Source: Flavobacterium urumqiense
Lineage (GTDB): Bacteria; Bacteroidota; Bacteroidia; Flavobacteriales; Flavobacteriaceae
Direction of reading: 5' to 3'
NCBI RefSeq assembly: GCF_900108015.1
Contig: NZ_FNVP01000001.1
Location: forward strand, 620,001 to 684,000
DNA: 64,000 nt
This document shows positions 42,840-52,276 of the stretch, piece after piece. The notes under the pieces are model-generated. The model saw nothing but the letters and a program-made list of their open reading frames with translations, ran no database searches and was not told the origin of the DNA. A program made the translations under genes and the position numbers. Position 1 is the first letter of the stretch. Every line of letters starts with the position of its first letter.

Positions 42840-43385
42840 TTAAAATCTATAACCTAATGTTATTCCGCCTCGTCCTACCATTTCATTGTCGGTATTGTTA
42901 CTATTAAATAAGTTTCTACCGACTCCTGCATTTATTTCAAAAAGAAATCCTTTTTTGGTAATCCATTTAGAACCTAGACCAAAACCAAGGGCAAAATCGG
43001 TTGTATTGTCTTTTGTAATTGTTTCTATTGTTTTGTAAGGAGGAAAATCTTCATATTCGTAATAATAGGTTTCTTGTGTATAAGAATTCAGCATCCCAAA
43101 ACCTTCCACAAAAAAACCAGCCGCCGGTTTTTTACTGAAATAAAAACGATAGAAGGGAGTCAGGCTAAATTTGGTGTTATATTGATCATCATAACTAAAA
43201 AATAATGATACTCCAACTCCGGATTCTTCGTTAAGTAACTGCTCATAAGTGAATTCACCTGCGCCTAGCACTAAAAGAAGTGCATTTCCTTTTAATTCAT
43301 TTCTTTTAAAATTGATTGTTTCTTTTTCTTGGCTAAAACCAAATAAAGAAGAAGTTAAGCAAATTAATACAAAAAGTTTTTTCAT
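42840..43385 (-). CDS. Small outer-membrane beta-barrel protein
   Basis: This 181-residue protein has a signal peptide (KKLFVLICLTSSLFGFSQ) and alternating amphipathic strands such as GVGVSLFFSYD, FSLTPFYRFYFSKK, GFFVEGFGML and GSKWITKKGFLFEINAGVG. It ends in GYRF, a terminal aromatic as in outer-membrane barrels. About eight strands fit its size (DUF3575-like group). Function unknown; such proteins can be porin-like or structural. ATG at 43385 puts the signal peptide at the N-terminus; the longer frame upstream has none. Confidence 0.75.
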   Translation of the reverse strand: MKKLFVLICLTSSLFGFSQEKETINFKRNELKGNALLLVLGAGEFTYEQLLNEESGVGVSLFFSYDDQYNTKFSLTPFYRFYFSKKPAAGFFVEGFGMLNSYTQETYYYEYEDFPPYKTIETITKDNTTDFALGFGLGSKWITKKGFLFEINAGVGRNLFNSNNTDNEMVGRGGITLGYRF

Positions 43386-43855
43386 AGTGTTGGTTTTTTT
43401 ATAAAAGTAAGATAAATTTGTAAAAAAAGTATTTTTTACGTTTAATTTAATGTAGATTAATTTGGACAAAGTGTTAGTCAATTAATTTACTTATGTCTTC
43501 TCCTTAAGTAATTTCGCTACGGAAAGTTTTTTTGTTACACTACGAAATGTTTTTAATAAACGATTTACTAAATGAATTTAATTTAGAGTACCTTTTGAAA
43601 ATAAGATTCATGTATTATATCGGATTTATTTGCACTTCGTCCTAATGTATTAACATTTGTTTAAAACATATTAACAAGATCTATTGAAAAATGGTTAAAT
43701 GTTTATTTTTAGAATGTTAACAAGAATCTTGAAGTGGAGAATTTCTTTTTTAGTTTAATTGGTTTATCCAAACTACTCACATAATTTAATAATTTGAAGT
43801 GTATTTTACTTTGCACGTCTAACAAAATGCCTAACCATATCAGGAAAAACAATTG
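43386..43855. other. Intergenic region between the OMP gene and the LytTR regulator gene
   Basis: Almost 470 very AT-rich bases between divergent genes, without any open frame of note. Several short runs resemble half-promoters (for example TATTTTACTTTG near 43802) but none fits the full pattern. This is the longest gap in the window and probably carries control sites for the signalling locus. Confidence 0.5.
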
Positions 43856-44665
43856 ATGAATTATTCGTACATTATTATTGACGATAATCAGGAAAGTTTT
43901 TTGAATACGAAAGCCGTTGCTGATGGTTTTTCGGAGCTTGTTTTTGTGGCAGAAGCAAACAATTATAGTGATGGTTTAAATCTTATATTAGAATTTAAAC
44001 CGGATTTAATTTTTCTCGAAATTAACCCAATCAATAAAGAAAGTAACTTGTCATTGGCTCTTATCAATGAATTATACAGGTTTTTGGATGTAATCCCCAA
44101 AATCATTATCACAACTACCAATAAAGATTTGGCTTTTGAGGCAATACAATATGAAGTTGCGGATTATTTATTGAAGCCTTTGATAAATATTGATTTGGTA
44201 AAATTGATTTTAAAGTTAAACAAATCGTGTATTCCATTTCAAAAGTCAAATGAAACAATTATCCTTGATGAAAAACCGAACGCTTTTGTACAGCATAAAC
44301 CCATGAATGATGAAAAACCGCTAATGTTATGTATAAAATCCTACGGTGATTACCGATATATTGATGCTAAAGATATTTGTTATTTTCAAGCAGATAATAA
44401 TTCTACAGACATTCATCTCAATAATGGTGAAATGATTACTGCATTCAAAACACTGAAACATTTTGAAGGGATTCTATCTTTTCCTTTTATTAGAATCCAC
44501 AACAGTTATATTGTAAACCGCAATTATATTTCCAGAATTCATACTGGAAATACAGTATGTTATATTAAAAATACTACAGTTAAACTGCCTTTTTCTAAAT
44601 CCTATAAGGCAAATGTCGACCTGATTATTTCTGATTTTTCCAATGGGAATTATCTGGAAATTTAA
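43856..44665 (+). CDS. LytTR-family response regulator with Glu at the phospho-acceptor site
   Basis: This 269-residue protein has a receiver domain (about 3-120) and a LytTR DNA-binding domain (about 155-258). The receiver keeps the acidic pair (IIIDDNQ), a Thr (IITTTN) and the Lys (YLLKPL), but the aspartate that is normally phosphorylated is Glu55 (DLIFLEINP). Glu can mimic a phosphorylated state, so it may be constitutively active. The LytTR part shows GDYRYIDAKDICYFQADNNS and FIRIHNSYIVNRNYI. ATG at 43856 is preferred to the TTG three bases upstream. A secreted repeat peptide gene follows. Confidence 0.9.
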   Translation: MNYSYIIIDDNQESFLNTKAVADGFSELVFVAEANNYSDGLNLILEFKPDLIFLEINPINKESNLSLALINELYRFLDVIPKIIITTTNKDLAFEAIQYEVADYLLKPLINIDLVKLILKLNKSCIPFQKSNETIILDEKPNAFVQHKPMNDEKPLMLCIKSYGDYRYIDAKDICYFQADNNSTDIHLNNGEMITAFKTLKHFEGILSFPFIRIHNSYIVNRNYISRIHTGNTVCYIKNTTVKLPFSKSYKANVDLIISDFSNGNYLEI

Positions 44666-44841
44666 AAAGCAGTCATGTACCCTCATTTGAATGTCATTCA
44701 CTATCAGATGGCTATATTCCACCATATACGCCTTTTTTTGTAAGAAAAATTGAAGTTCCTCATGTACTTTTACTAAAGAAATTCTTGCTAAAAGAATGGT
44801 AATTAAAGTAAAATCAAATCAAAACATAAAAATCTCCTATT

Positions 44842-45123
44842 ATGAAAAAAGCAATCTTAACAATCAGTTTATTCTCTTTAGTAATGGTATTAACATCATT
44901 TACAACTCCAGAAATAAATAATACTAAAGTCGAAAATAATGCAAAAGTAGATATTATTGGATCTGGTTCAGCTGGCGGTAATGTAAAAGTAGATATCATT
45001 GGATCTGGTTCAGCTGGAGGTAATGTAAAAGTAGATATTATTGGATCTGGCTCAGCTGGAGGTAATGTGAAGGTTGACATTATTGGTTCAGGGTCAGCAG
45101 GTGGAAATGTGAAAGTAGACTAA
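44842..45123 (+). CDS. Small secreted protein of four identical 14-residue repeats
   Basis: This 93-residue protein has a signal peptide (KKAILTISLFSLVMVLTSF, cleavage near residue 22-30) and a short linker. Four perfect copies of KVDIIGSGSAGGNV follow (residues 35-90), then KVD and the stop. The repeat is rich in Gly and Ser with a Val-Asp-Ile-Ile core. No known domain was recognised. It lies between a LytTR regulator gene and a TPR histidine kinase gene and ends at its own terminator. It could be a signal-peptide precursor, a matrix or amyloid-like protein, or a surface coat component; the data do not decide. Confidence 0.7.
   Translation: MKKAILTISLFSLVMVLTSFTTPEINNTKVENNAKVDIIGSGSAGGNVKVDIIGSGSAGGNVKVDIIGSGSAGGNVKVDIIGSGSAGGNVKVD
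44944..45111 (+). repeat. Four tandem 42-bp coding repeats
   Basis: Units are 44944-44985, 44986-45027, 45028-45069 and 45070-45111. They encode the same 14 residues; unit 4 differs from unit 3 at nine bases, all third codon positions. Confidence 0.95.
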
Positions 45124-45162
45124 AAATTAGGTTACTAAATAAAATCCTTAAACATATATTTT

Positions 45163-45194
45163 AGGCTGTCAAATTTTTTTGATAGCCTTTTTTT
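45163..45194 (+). terminator. Rho-independent terminator after the repeat-peptide gene
   Basis: AGGCTGTCAAA pairs with TTTGATAGCCT (one G-T pair), followed by a T run. Confidence 0.8.
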
Positions 45195-45243
45195 ATGTCA
45201 ATAGTTTTATTTTACTATTTTTGATAAAATTCAAGAAAAACTA

Positions 45244-47286
45244 TTGAAAAAAAAATCGCTGATATTAACACTTCTCTTGTTGATTTTTTTTGGTTGCTCC
45301 AAAAAAGAATCTAATGACATTACTGTCAATTCATCTAATGATAGTCTTTTTAATTATTTATCCTTAGCAAATGACTTCAGTTTGCCACGTGAAAAAAGGA
45401 AAATATTCAATGAAAAAGCTTTTAATATAGTTATTAATCAAGAAAATGATTCTCTAAATCGAGTAAATCTGTTTAGAGTAGCTAATCGTTACTATAACAT
45501 AAACAACTGGATAGATTTTAGTAAAACAGTACATCTAGTTTTAAAGAATTCAGAGAGTGTCAAGGATACTTTGAATTTAGCAAAAGGATATACTTATTTG
45601 GGTGATTACTATGGAGCTCAAGCAATTACGGACAGTGCATTTATGTACTATTCAAAAGCTGAGAAAATGTACTTGCAACGTAATGATGTTTTTTCTCTAG
45701 CTAGGTTACGGTTAAATAAAGCATTGTTGCAATATAACGAAGGTGATTTTCTTGGAAGTGAAATAGCAGTATTTAAAGCCTTGAGAGTAATAAAAGGTGA
45801 AAAAGCGAATGATGTTATATATGAATCCTATAATCTGTTAGGACTTATATACAATGAGTTGGGAGAATATGATAAAGCAATAGAATTCAACACTAAAGCT
45901 TTAGCAAGTATAGACGATAAAATAATACCAGTGGAGTTTCAATCGAAAGCCACTTCGTTTAATAATATTGGGTATATCTATCAAAACTTGAATAATCATA
46001 AAATGGCTATTTCCTATTTTACAAAGGGGTTAGAGCAAGAAAATCTAATTATTCAAAAGCCAGCTGTTTATGCTATGTTGTTGGATAATTTGGCGTATTC
46101 CAAGTTCAAGTTAAATAATATTGAGGGGTTGCCAGAAATGTATTATCAATCGCTAAAACTTAGAGATAGCTTAAAATTAACTTCAGGAATTATTGCTAGT
46201 AAATTTCATTTGTCTGAATATTTTGTATCTATCAAGAATATTGCAAAAGCGACTCGGTATTCAAAGGAGGCGCTTTTATTGTCTCGAAGTTCCAAAAGTT
46301 ATAGAAATATATTAGTGGCACTTAAACAATTGGCTGTTATTGAACCTGAAAAAGCATCAGTTTACGCAAAAGAATACATTCATATAAATGAAGAACTACA
46401 AAAAACAGAACGAAATATGGGTAATAAATTTACTCGAATAGAATATGAAACGGATCAGATAAAAGATGAAAATATAAATCTGGAAACTAAAAATCGAAAT
46501 TTGCTATTTGGATTTAGTGCTTTTACCATCTTGGGATTGTTTTTATATGTTATTAAATCGCAAAAAGCTAAAAATAGGGAATTGCTATTCAAACAAGAGC
46601 AGCAAAAGGTTAATGAAGAAATTTATAACTTAATGATTTCGCAACAAAGTACGATAGAAACGAATAGGGTTGTGGAGAAAAAAAGAGTTGCACAAGAGTT
46701 ACATGACGGTGTGTTAGGGAGAATGTTTGGCGTACGGATGAATCTAGATGGCTTGAATAAATTCAATGATGAACCAGCCATAAAACAGCGAATTAGTTAT
46801 CTCTCAGAATTAAAAAATATAGAACAGGATATTCGTGAAATTTCGCATGATTTGAATAGAGAAAAATCAGAATTAATTAATAACTTCGTTGCCATTGTAG
46901 ATAATTTGCTCGAAGATCAAAAAAAGACATTCAAGCCAAAATTATTAGCAAAGATTGACAGAACTATCAAGTGGGAATTAATTAGTAATTCCGTTAAAAT
47001 AAATTTGTACAGGATTATTCAAGAATCACTTCAAAATATTAATAAGTATGCTGAAGCGAATAGTATTAAAGTAGAAATTAAAAAAAGGGATGGGGATTTA
47101 TTTTTAACCATAACTGATGACGGGAAGGGATTTGATGTAAAGAAATCAAAAAAAGGGATAGGTTTGCAAAATATACAGTCCCGAACCACAGAATGCAATG
47201 GAACTGTTGACATACAATCAAAAAAAGGAAATGGGACAATCATAACGATTGCAGTTCCTTTTGAAAACAAACAAATACTTATATAG
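45244..47286 (+). CDS. TPR-containing sensor histidine kinase (lipoprotein-like N-terminus, TTG start)
   Basis: This 680-residue sensor has an N-terminal signal with a lipobox-like FFGC (Cys18), tetratricopeptide repeats over about 60-400 (periplasmic), a transmembrane helix at about 420-438, and a cytoplasmic HisKA_3 domain with QELHDGVLGRMF (phospho-accepting His487). The HATPase domain carries IIQESLQNINKYAEA (N box), DDGKGFD (G1) and GIGLQNIQSR (G2). The only start that gives the signal is TTG at 45244. A TATTTTTG -7-like element is at 45216-45223. Its response regulator starts 2 bases after the stop. Confidence 0.9.
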   Translation: MKKKSLILTLLLLIFFGCSKKESNDITVNSSNDSLFNYLSLANDFSLPREKRKIFNEKAFNIVINQENDSLNRVNLFRVANRYYNINNWIDFSKTVHLVLKNSESVKDTLNLAKGYTYLGDYYGAQAITDSAFMYYSKAEKMYLQRNDVFSLARLRLNKALLQYNEGDFLGSEIAVFKALRVIKGEKANDVIYESYNLLGLIYNELGEYDKAIEFNTKALASIDDKIIPVEFQSKATSFNNIGYIYQNLNNHKMAISYFTKGLEQENLIIQKPAVYAMLLDNLAYSKFKLNNIEGLPEMYYQSLKLRDSLKLTSGIIASKFHLSEYFVSIKNIAKATRYSKEALLLSRSSKSYRNILVALKQLAVIEPEKASVYAKEYIHINEELQKTERNMGNKFTRIEYETDQIKDENINLETKNRNLLFGFSAFTILGLFLYVIKSQKAKNRELLFKQEQQKVNEEIYNLMISQQSTIETNRVVEKKRVAQELHDGVLGRMFGVRMNLDGLNKFNDEPAIKQRISYLSELKNIEQDIREISHDLNREKSELINNFVAIVDNLLEDQKKTFKPKLLAKIDRTIKWELISNSVKINLYRIIQESLQNINKYAEANSIKVEIKKRDGDLFLTITDDGKGFDVKKSKKGIGLQNIQSRTTECNGTVDIQSKKGNGTIITIAVPFENKQILI

Positions 47287-47288
47287 AA

Positions 47289-47984
47289 ATGACAATTGCC
47301 TCAAATCTAAAGACTACAATAAAAAACAATATTCTAATCGTTGATGATCATCCTTTTATAATCGAAGGATACAAAAATGCGATTACAAGATATAATCCTA
47401 AGGAGTTTGAGTTTTTGATTAACCAAGCCAAAGATTGCGAATCGGCATATAATATAATTACCGATCCCGATACTACTGTTTTTGATATTGCTTTTTTAGA
47501 CATTAGTATGCCTCCTTACGAAGAAAAAGGGATTTATAATGGAGAGGATTTGGCAAAATTGATTTCTGAATACATGCCCAGTTGTAAAATTATTTTACTT
47601 ACTATGTATACTGAATTGCTAAAAATAAAGACAATCATCAAAACAATTAACCCAAGTGGTTTGGTTATAAAAAATGATTTGACATTTGATGAATTGCTTT
47701 TTGCTTTTGATAAAGTTTTAAAAGGCAAAACCTATTATAGTGAATCAGTTTTGAAAATGTTGAACTTGTCTGAAGAAGATACGATAGAAATTGACCAATT
47801 TGACAAACAAATTTTGTTTCATTTATCGAAAGGGACTAAGTTGAATGACATACCGCAATACATTCCAATATCATTAGGTGCAATTGAACGAAGAAAAATA
47901 AATTTGAAAGAGTTATTGAAGGTAGAAGAAGGAAGCGATGTTGAATTAGTTCGAGAAGCTAAAAATAGAGGATTGCTTTTTTAA
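47289..47984 (+). CDS. NarL/FixJ-type response regulator with divergent output helix-turn-helix
   Basis: This 231-residue protein is the presumed partner of the preceding kinase (2-base gap). The receiver (about 13-140) is complete: ILIVDDHP, phospho-acceptor Asp71 in AFLDISMPP, Thr in LLTMYT and Lys in LVIKND. The C-terminal region (about 170-225) aligns with a LuxR-type helix-turn-helix (DKQILFHLSKGTKLNDIPQY, then SLGAIERRKINLKELL) but lacks the usual conserved residues, so the call of DNA binding is moderate. A shared terminator follows. Confidence 0.87.
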   Translation: MTIASNLKTTIKNNILIVDDHPFIIEGYKNAITRYNPKEFEFLINQAKDCESAYNIITDPDTTVFDIAFLDISMPPYEEKGIYNGEDLAKLISEYMPSCKIILLTMYTELLKIKTIIKTINPSGLVIKNDLTFDELLFAFDKVLKGKTYYSESVLKMLNLSEEDTIEIDQFDKQILFHLSKGTKLNDIPQYIPISLGAIERRKINLKELLKVEEGSDVELVREAKNRGLLF

Positions 47985-48000
47985 CATTTAAAAAATTATT

Positions 48001-48037
48001 AAACAAAAAAGACACTGAATAGGTGTCTTTTTTGTTT
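48001..48037. terminator. Bidirectional terminator between response regulator and thiL
   Basis: A 15-bp perfect stem (AAACAAAAAAGACAC) has a 7-base loop. Confidence 0.85.
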
Positions 48038-48048
48038 AATTATAAAAT

Positions 48049-49098
48049 TTATTCTTCTCGGATTGCATCCCAACCACGAGCTTTTAAAGCAATTCTTGTA
48101 TTGGCTCGAGTTACTAAATGAATTCCTTCACTCTCTTGTGTCATGTGTCCAATGATGGTGAAATTTGGATTTCCTTTAATTTTTTCAAAGTCTTCCATAG
48201 CAATAGTAAAAAGCAGTTCGTAATCTTCACCGCCATTTATCGCAACGGTCGTGCTATCAATATTGAATTCCTCACATACATTTATAAATTGAGGATCTAT
48301 TGGTAATTTGTCTTCGTATAAATTACAACCCACTTTGGACTGTTTGCACAAATGCATAATTTCCGAGGATAATCCATCTGAAATATCAATCATTGAAGTT
48401 GGTTTTATTTCTAAAGCGTGCAATAAGGTTCGGACATCTTTACGTGCTTCCGGCTTCAATTGACGTTCTATTAAATAAGTATACGCATCTAAATCTGGTT
48501 GAGAATTTGGATTAACCTGAAAAACTTGCTTTTCTCTTTCTAAAACCTGTAAACCCATATATGCAGCACCAAGATCACCTGTTACAACTAATAAATCGGT
48601 TTGTTTTGCGCCGTTTCTATAAACGATTTCCTCTTCGTCAGCTTCGCCAATGGCAGTAATACTAATAATTAATCCTTTTTGAGATGAAGTCGTATCACCA
48701 CCAATAACGTCTACTTTATATTCGTTGGCCGCATGTGTAATTCCTGCAAATAATTCATCCAAAGCTTCTAATGGGAAACGATTGGAAACTGCAACAGAAA
48801 CGGTAATTTGTGTTGCTTTAGCATTCATGGCACAAATGTCAGAGATGTTAACTACCACTGCTTTATAACCTAAATGTTTTAAGGGCATATAAGCCAAATC
48901 AAAATGCACGCCTTCAATCAACAAATCTGTAGAGATAACTACTTTTTTATCTTTGAAATCCAAAACGGCAGCATCATCCCCTATTCCTTTGAAAGTTGAA
49001 GGTTGATTGATTTCAAAATTTTTTGTTAAATGGTCAATCAATCCAAATTCTCCTAATTGGGCAATGCTTGTGCGTTGTGGGGTTTTATCTTCGATCAT
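48049..49098 (-). CDS. thiL: Thiamine-monophosphate kinase
   Basis: This 349-residue enzyme phosphorylates thiamine monophosphate to the diphosphate cofactor. GIGDDAAVLDF is the N-terminal ATP/Mg motif of the PurM/ThiL fold, followed by STDLLIEGVHFDL, GGDTTSSQKGLIIS, SMIDISDGLSSEIMHL and AINGGEDYELLFT, all family landmarks. ATG at 49098 begins MIEDKTPQRTSIAQLGEFGLI (here IEDKTPQRTSIAQLGEF); the frame extends 11 codons further upstream without support. Monocistronic. Confidence 0.95.
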   Translation of the reverse strand: MIEDKTPQRTSIAQLGEFGLIDHLTKNFEINQPSTFKGIGDDAAVLDFKDKKVVISTDLLIEGVHFDLAYMPLKHLGYKAVVVNISDICAMNAKATQITVSVAVSNRFPLEALDELFAGITHAANEYKVDVIGGDTTSSQKGLIISITAIGEADEEEIVYRNGAKQTDLLVVTGDLGAAYMGLQVLEREKQVFQVNPNSQPDLDAYTYLIERQLKPEARKDVRTLLHALEIKPTSMIDISDGLSSEIMHLCKQSKVGCNLYEDKLPIDPQFINVCEEFNIDSTTVAINGGEDYELLFTIAMEDFEKIKGNPNFTIIGHMTQESEGIHLVTRANTRIALKARGWDAIREE

Positions 49099-49205
49099 TT
49101 TTTTTATTGTTTTGAGGTTGCAAATATACAAAGAAATTTTCGCCTTGAATTACATCAATTTTTGCCATTTTTTTTCGCACCTTTAAGATATTAAATTCAT
49201 AAAAA

Positions 49206-50138
49206 ATGAAATCATTTGAAATCGTTACGATAACAGTTAATCCTGCTTTGGACAAAAGTACTCACTTTAAAGGCTTAATACCGGAACAAAAAATACGCTG
49301 TGATGAACCACGCTTTGATGCTGGTGGAGGAGGAATCAACGTCTCTAAGGCAATTTCGCGTTTAGGAGGAACTTCTTTAGCTGTATTTACTTCTGGTGGA
49401 CCTACAGGTAAAATGCTTGAGGAATTGGTTATTAAAGAATCGATAGCTCATAAAGCAGTTGAGGTTCAGAATTGGACTAGAGAAAGTTTTGTTGCTGTGG
49501 ATGACAATACCAATTCTCAATATCGTTTCGGATTTAAAGGAGGAAAAATTTCGGAAGAAGAAAGCAATAGTGTCTTAGAAAATATAACTGCTTTAAGCCC
49601 AAAATTTTTGGTAGCCAGCGGGAGTTTAAATGAAGGCTTGTCAACGGATTTTTATCGAAAAATTGCAGAAATTGCCAAAAAATCAGGTGCTAAATTAATT
49701 GTGGACACCTCAGGCGAAGCATTAAAAAAAGTATTAGAAGTTGGTGTTTATATGATCAAACCTAATGTTGGTGAATTGGCAAAACTGATTGGTGAGGAGC
49801 GACTGGAACTGGAAGAGGTAAACGAAGCTGCCAAGCAAATCATAGCTAAAGGCGGCGCCGAAATTGTAGTCGTTTCTCTGGGACCACAAGGGGCAGTATT
49901 AGTTACAAAAGATTCTTATCAGTTTGTTCCGGCACCCAATGTAGCCAAAAAAAGTACCGTTGGTGCTGGAGACAGTATGGTGGGTGGGATAGTTTGGGCG
50001 CTTTCGCAAAATAAAAGTCTAAAAGAAGTTATCCGTTGGGGAGTCGCTTGCGGTTCAGCAGCAACAATGAATGAAGGAACACAATTGTTCAAATTCGAAG
50101 ATGCCAAACGATTGTTTGAATGGTTGAAGGATAAATAA
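49206..50138 (+). CDS. Hexose-phosphate kinase of the PfkB/FruK/LacC group
   Basis: This 310-residue ribokinase-fold enzyme begins ITVNPALDKSTHFKGL and has GGGGINVSKAISRLGG, the substrate-binding signature of 1-phosphofructokinase, tagatose-6-phosphate kinase and PfkB-type 6-phosphofructokinase. The catalytic motif KKSTVGAGDSMVGGIVWAL is near the C-terminus. Without PTS genes nearby, a minor 6-phosphofructokinase role is the more likely reading. It is divergent from thiL and ends at a terminator. Confidence 0.87.
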   Translation: MKSFEIVTITVNPALDKSTHFKGLIPEQKIRCDEPRFDAGGGGINVSKAISRLGGTSLAVFTSGGPTGKMLEELVIKESIAHKAVEVQNWTRESFVAVDDNTNSQYRFGFKGGKISEEESNSVLENITALSPKFLVASGSLNEGLSTDFYRKIAEIAKKSGAKLIVDTSGEALKKVLEVGVYMIKPNVGELAKLIGEERLELEEVNEAAKQIIAKGGAEIVVVSLGPQGAVLVTKDSYQFVPAPNVAKKSTVGAGDSMVGGIVWALSQNKSLKEVIRWGVACGSAATMNEGTQLFKFEDAKRLFEWLKDK

Positions 50139-50146
50139 AAACAAAA

Positions 50147-50175
50147 AAACCTGACAATTTTACACCGTCAGGTTT
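50147..50175 (+). terminator. Terminator after the hexose-phosphate kinase gene
   Basis: The stem AAACCTGAC/GTCAGGTTT has an A tract upstream and an 11-base loop; the T tail is short. Confidence 0.6.
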
Positions 50176-50237
50176 CATTTATAATTTAAAATCACTTCGC
50201 CAGTTCGCTTTGCTCGGGTCAGAATTATGTTTAATTT

Positions 50238-52034
50238 TTAATCATTTAACTTCAAAACAGCCATGAACGCTTCTTGTGGAATTTCAACATTTCCAACTAG
50301 TCTCATCCGTTTTTTACCTTTTTTCTGTTTTTCCAATAATTTACGTTTACGGGAAATATCACCACCATAACATTTGGCGGTAACGTCTTTACGCAACGCT
50401 TTTATCGTTTCACGAGAAATCACCTTTACCCCAATAGCCGCTTGAACAGGAATATCAAATTGCTGGCGCGGTATTAATTCTTTCAGTTTTTCACACATTT
50501 TTTTACCAATGTGATACGCATTGTCGGCATGCATCAACGATGATAAAGCATCCACAATGGTAGCGTTCAACAGAATATCCACTTTAACCAAATTAGAAGT
50601 TCGCATCCCAATTGGCGTATAATCAAACGAGGCATATCCTTTAGAAACAGTTTTCAAACGGTCATAAAAGTCAAATACAATCTCTGCTAAAGGCATGTCA
50701 AAAGTCAACTCTACACGTTCTGTAGTCAAATACGTCTGATTGGTAATCAACCCACGTTTTTCGATACACAAACTCATTACATTTCCAACGTAATCAGATT
50801 TAGTGATGATAGTTGCCTTGATAAAAGGTTCTTCAACATGGTCTAAACGAGAAGGCTCCGGCAAGTCCGAAGGATTATTTACGATGAGTGGTGTCGTAGG
50901 ATCTTTTTTGGTGTAAGCCAAATACGAAACGTTGGGAACGGTAGTAATTACAGTCATGTTAAACTCTCTTTCCAAACGCTCTTGGATAATTTCCATGTGC
51001 AACATTCCTAAGAATCCGCAACGAAAACCAAATCCCAAAGCTGCAGAACTTTCCGGTAAAAACACCAATGAAGCATCATTCAACTGTAGTTTTTCCATAG
51101 AGTTTCTCAACTCTTCATAATCTTCGGTATCCACAGGATATATACCTGCAAAAACCATTGGTTTCACATTTTCGAAACCCTTAATTATATTTGTTGTTGG
51201 CGTTTTCGCATCCGTCAACGTATCTCCTACTTTTACTTCCTTTGCTTCTTTAATTCCAGAAATCAAATACCCAACATCACCTGCTGAAATGACTTGTTTT
51301 GGAACTTGGTTTAATTTTAAAGTACCAATCTCGTCCGCAAAATATTCATTTCCAGTAGCCATGAATTTTATCTTCTGGCCTTTTTTAATCTGTCCGTTTT
51401 TCACTCGGAAAATAACTTCAATTCCTCGAAACGGATTGTAATGTGAGTCAAAAATCAATGCTTGTAACGGTTCATCAACATTTCCTGATGGTGGCGGAAT
51501 TTTTTCGATAATTGCAGCCAAAATATTTTCCACACCAAAACCAGTTTTACCTGAAGCGTGAATAATATCTTCTAATTTACAGCCAAGTAAATCAATAATG
51601 TCGTCACTTACTTCCTCAGGATTAGCACTTGGTAAATCCACTTTATTTAAAACCGGAATAATCTCCAAGTCATTCTCTAAAGCCAAATATAAATTCGAAA
51701 TCGTTTGTGCCTGAATACTTTGCGCTGCATCTACAATCAAAAGTGCGCCTTCACAAGCTGCAATTGATCGTGAAACTTCATACGAAAAATCTACGTGTCC
51801 CGGAGTGTCAATCAAATTCAGGATATATTCTTGTCCTTTATAAGTGTATTCCATCTGAATCGCGTGACTTTTTATGGTAATCCCACGTTCGCGCTCCAAG
51901 TCCATATTGTCCAGCAATTGCGCCTTTTCCTCACGAGCAGTAACGGTTTGTGTTGCACCTAATAATCGGTCAGCAAGCGTACTTTTTCCGTGATCAATAT
52001 GTGCAATAATGCAAAAATTACGTATATGTTTCAT
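50238..52034 (-). CDS. lepA: Elongation factor 4 (LepA)
   Basis: This 598-residue translational GTPase back-translocates or rescues stalled ribosomes and affects initiation. The G domain holds [14 protein letters not shown] (G1), RGITIKSHA (G2), [12 protein letters not shown] (G3) and NKVDLPSA (G4). The EF-G-like domains II, III and V follow, and the LepA-specific C-terminal domain ends with [20 protein letters not shown], the tRNA-contacting basic tail. Length is exact for the family. Monocistronic on the minus strand. Confidence 0.97.
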   Translation of the reverse strand: MKHIRNFCIIAHIDHGKSTLADRLLGATQTVTAREEKAQLLDNMDLERERGITIKSHAIQMEYTYKGQEYILNLIDTPGHVDFSYEVSRSIAACEGALLIVDAAQSIQAQTISNLYLALENDLEIIPVLNKVDLPSANPEEVSDDIIDLLGCKLEDIIHASGKTGFGVENILAAIIEKIPPPSGNVDEPLQALIFDSHYNPFRGIEVIFRVKNGQIKKGQKIKFMATGNEYFADEIGTLKLNQVPKQVISAGDVGYLISGIKEAKEVKVGDTLTDAKTPTTNIIKGFENVKPMVFAGIYPVDTEDYEELRNSMEKLQLNDASLVFLPESSAALGFGFRCGFLGMLHMEIIQERLEREFNMTVITTVPNVSYLAYTKKDPTTPLIVNNPSDLPEPSRLDHVEEPFIKATIITKSDYVGNVMSLCIEKRGLITNQTYLTTERVELTFDMPLAEIVFDFYDRLKTVSKGYASFDYTPIGMRTSNLVKVDILLNATIVDALSSLMHADNAYHIGKKMCEKLKELIPRQQFDIPVQAAIGVKVISRETIKALRKDVTAKCYGGDISRKRKLLEKQKKGKKRMRLVGNVEIPQEAFMAVLKLND

Positions 52035-52276
52035 ATTTTATGGTATTGTTTTTTGAAAACATGAAATGCATAACATATCATCTTCTTTTTTCTATCTGTC
52101 CAAGGCTTTCTATGCCCTACTTTGAGTTTGCAAATATAAAGCAAACTTTTCACAATTTCTTTAAATATTTTGCCGTCCAAAAGAAGGTTTTTACGAGAAC
52201 ACAAAAATGTTAAATAGCTGTTTTACAATTATTATTAACCTTACTTTTGTTTGAATAAAAGAAAGGAAACGGTATA

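Noticed and set aside
44814..45080. Minus-strand ORF encoding a repeated TLPPAEPDPIIS unit
   Set aside because: It is the antisense shadow of the repeat-peptide gene; it has no signal, start context or terminator of its own.
44944..45111. Tandem 42-bp repeats considered as a CRISPR array or minisatellite
   Set aside because: There are no spacers, and the units are in frame within a signal-peptide-bearing ORF with only synonymous differences, so they are coding repeats.
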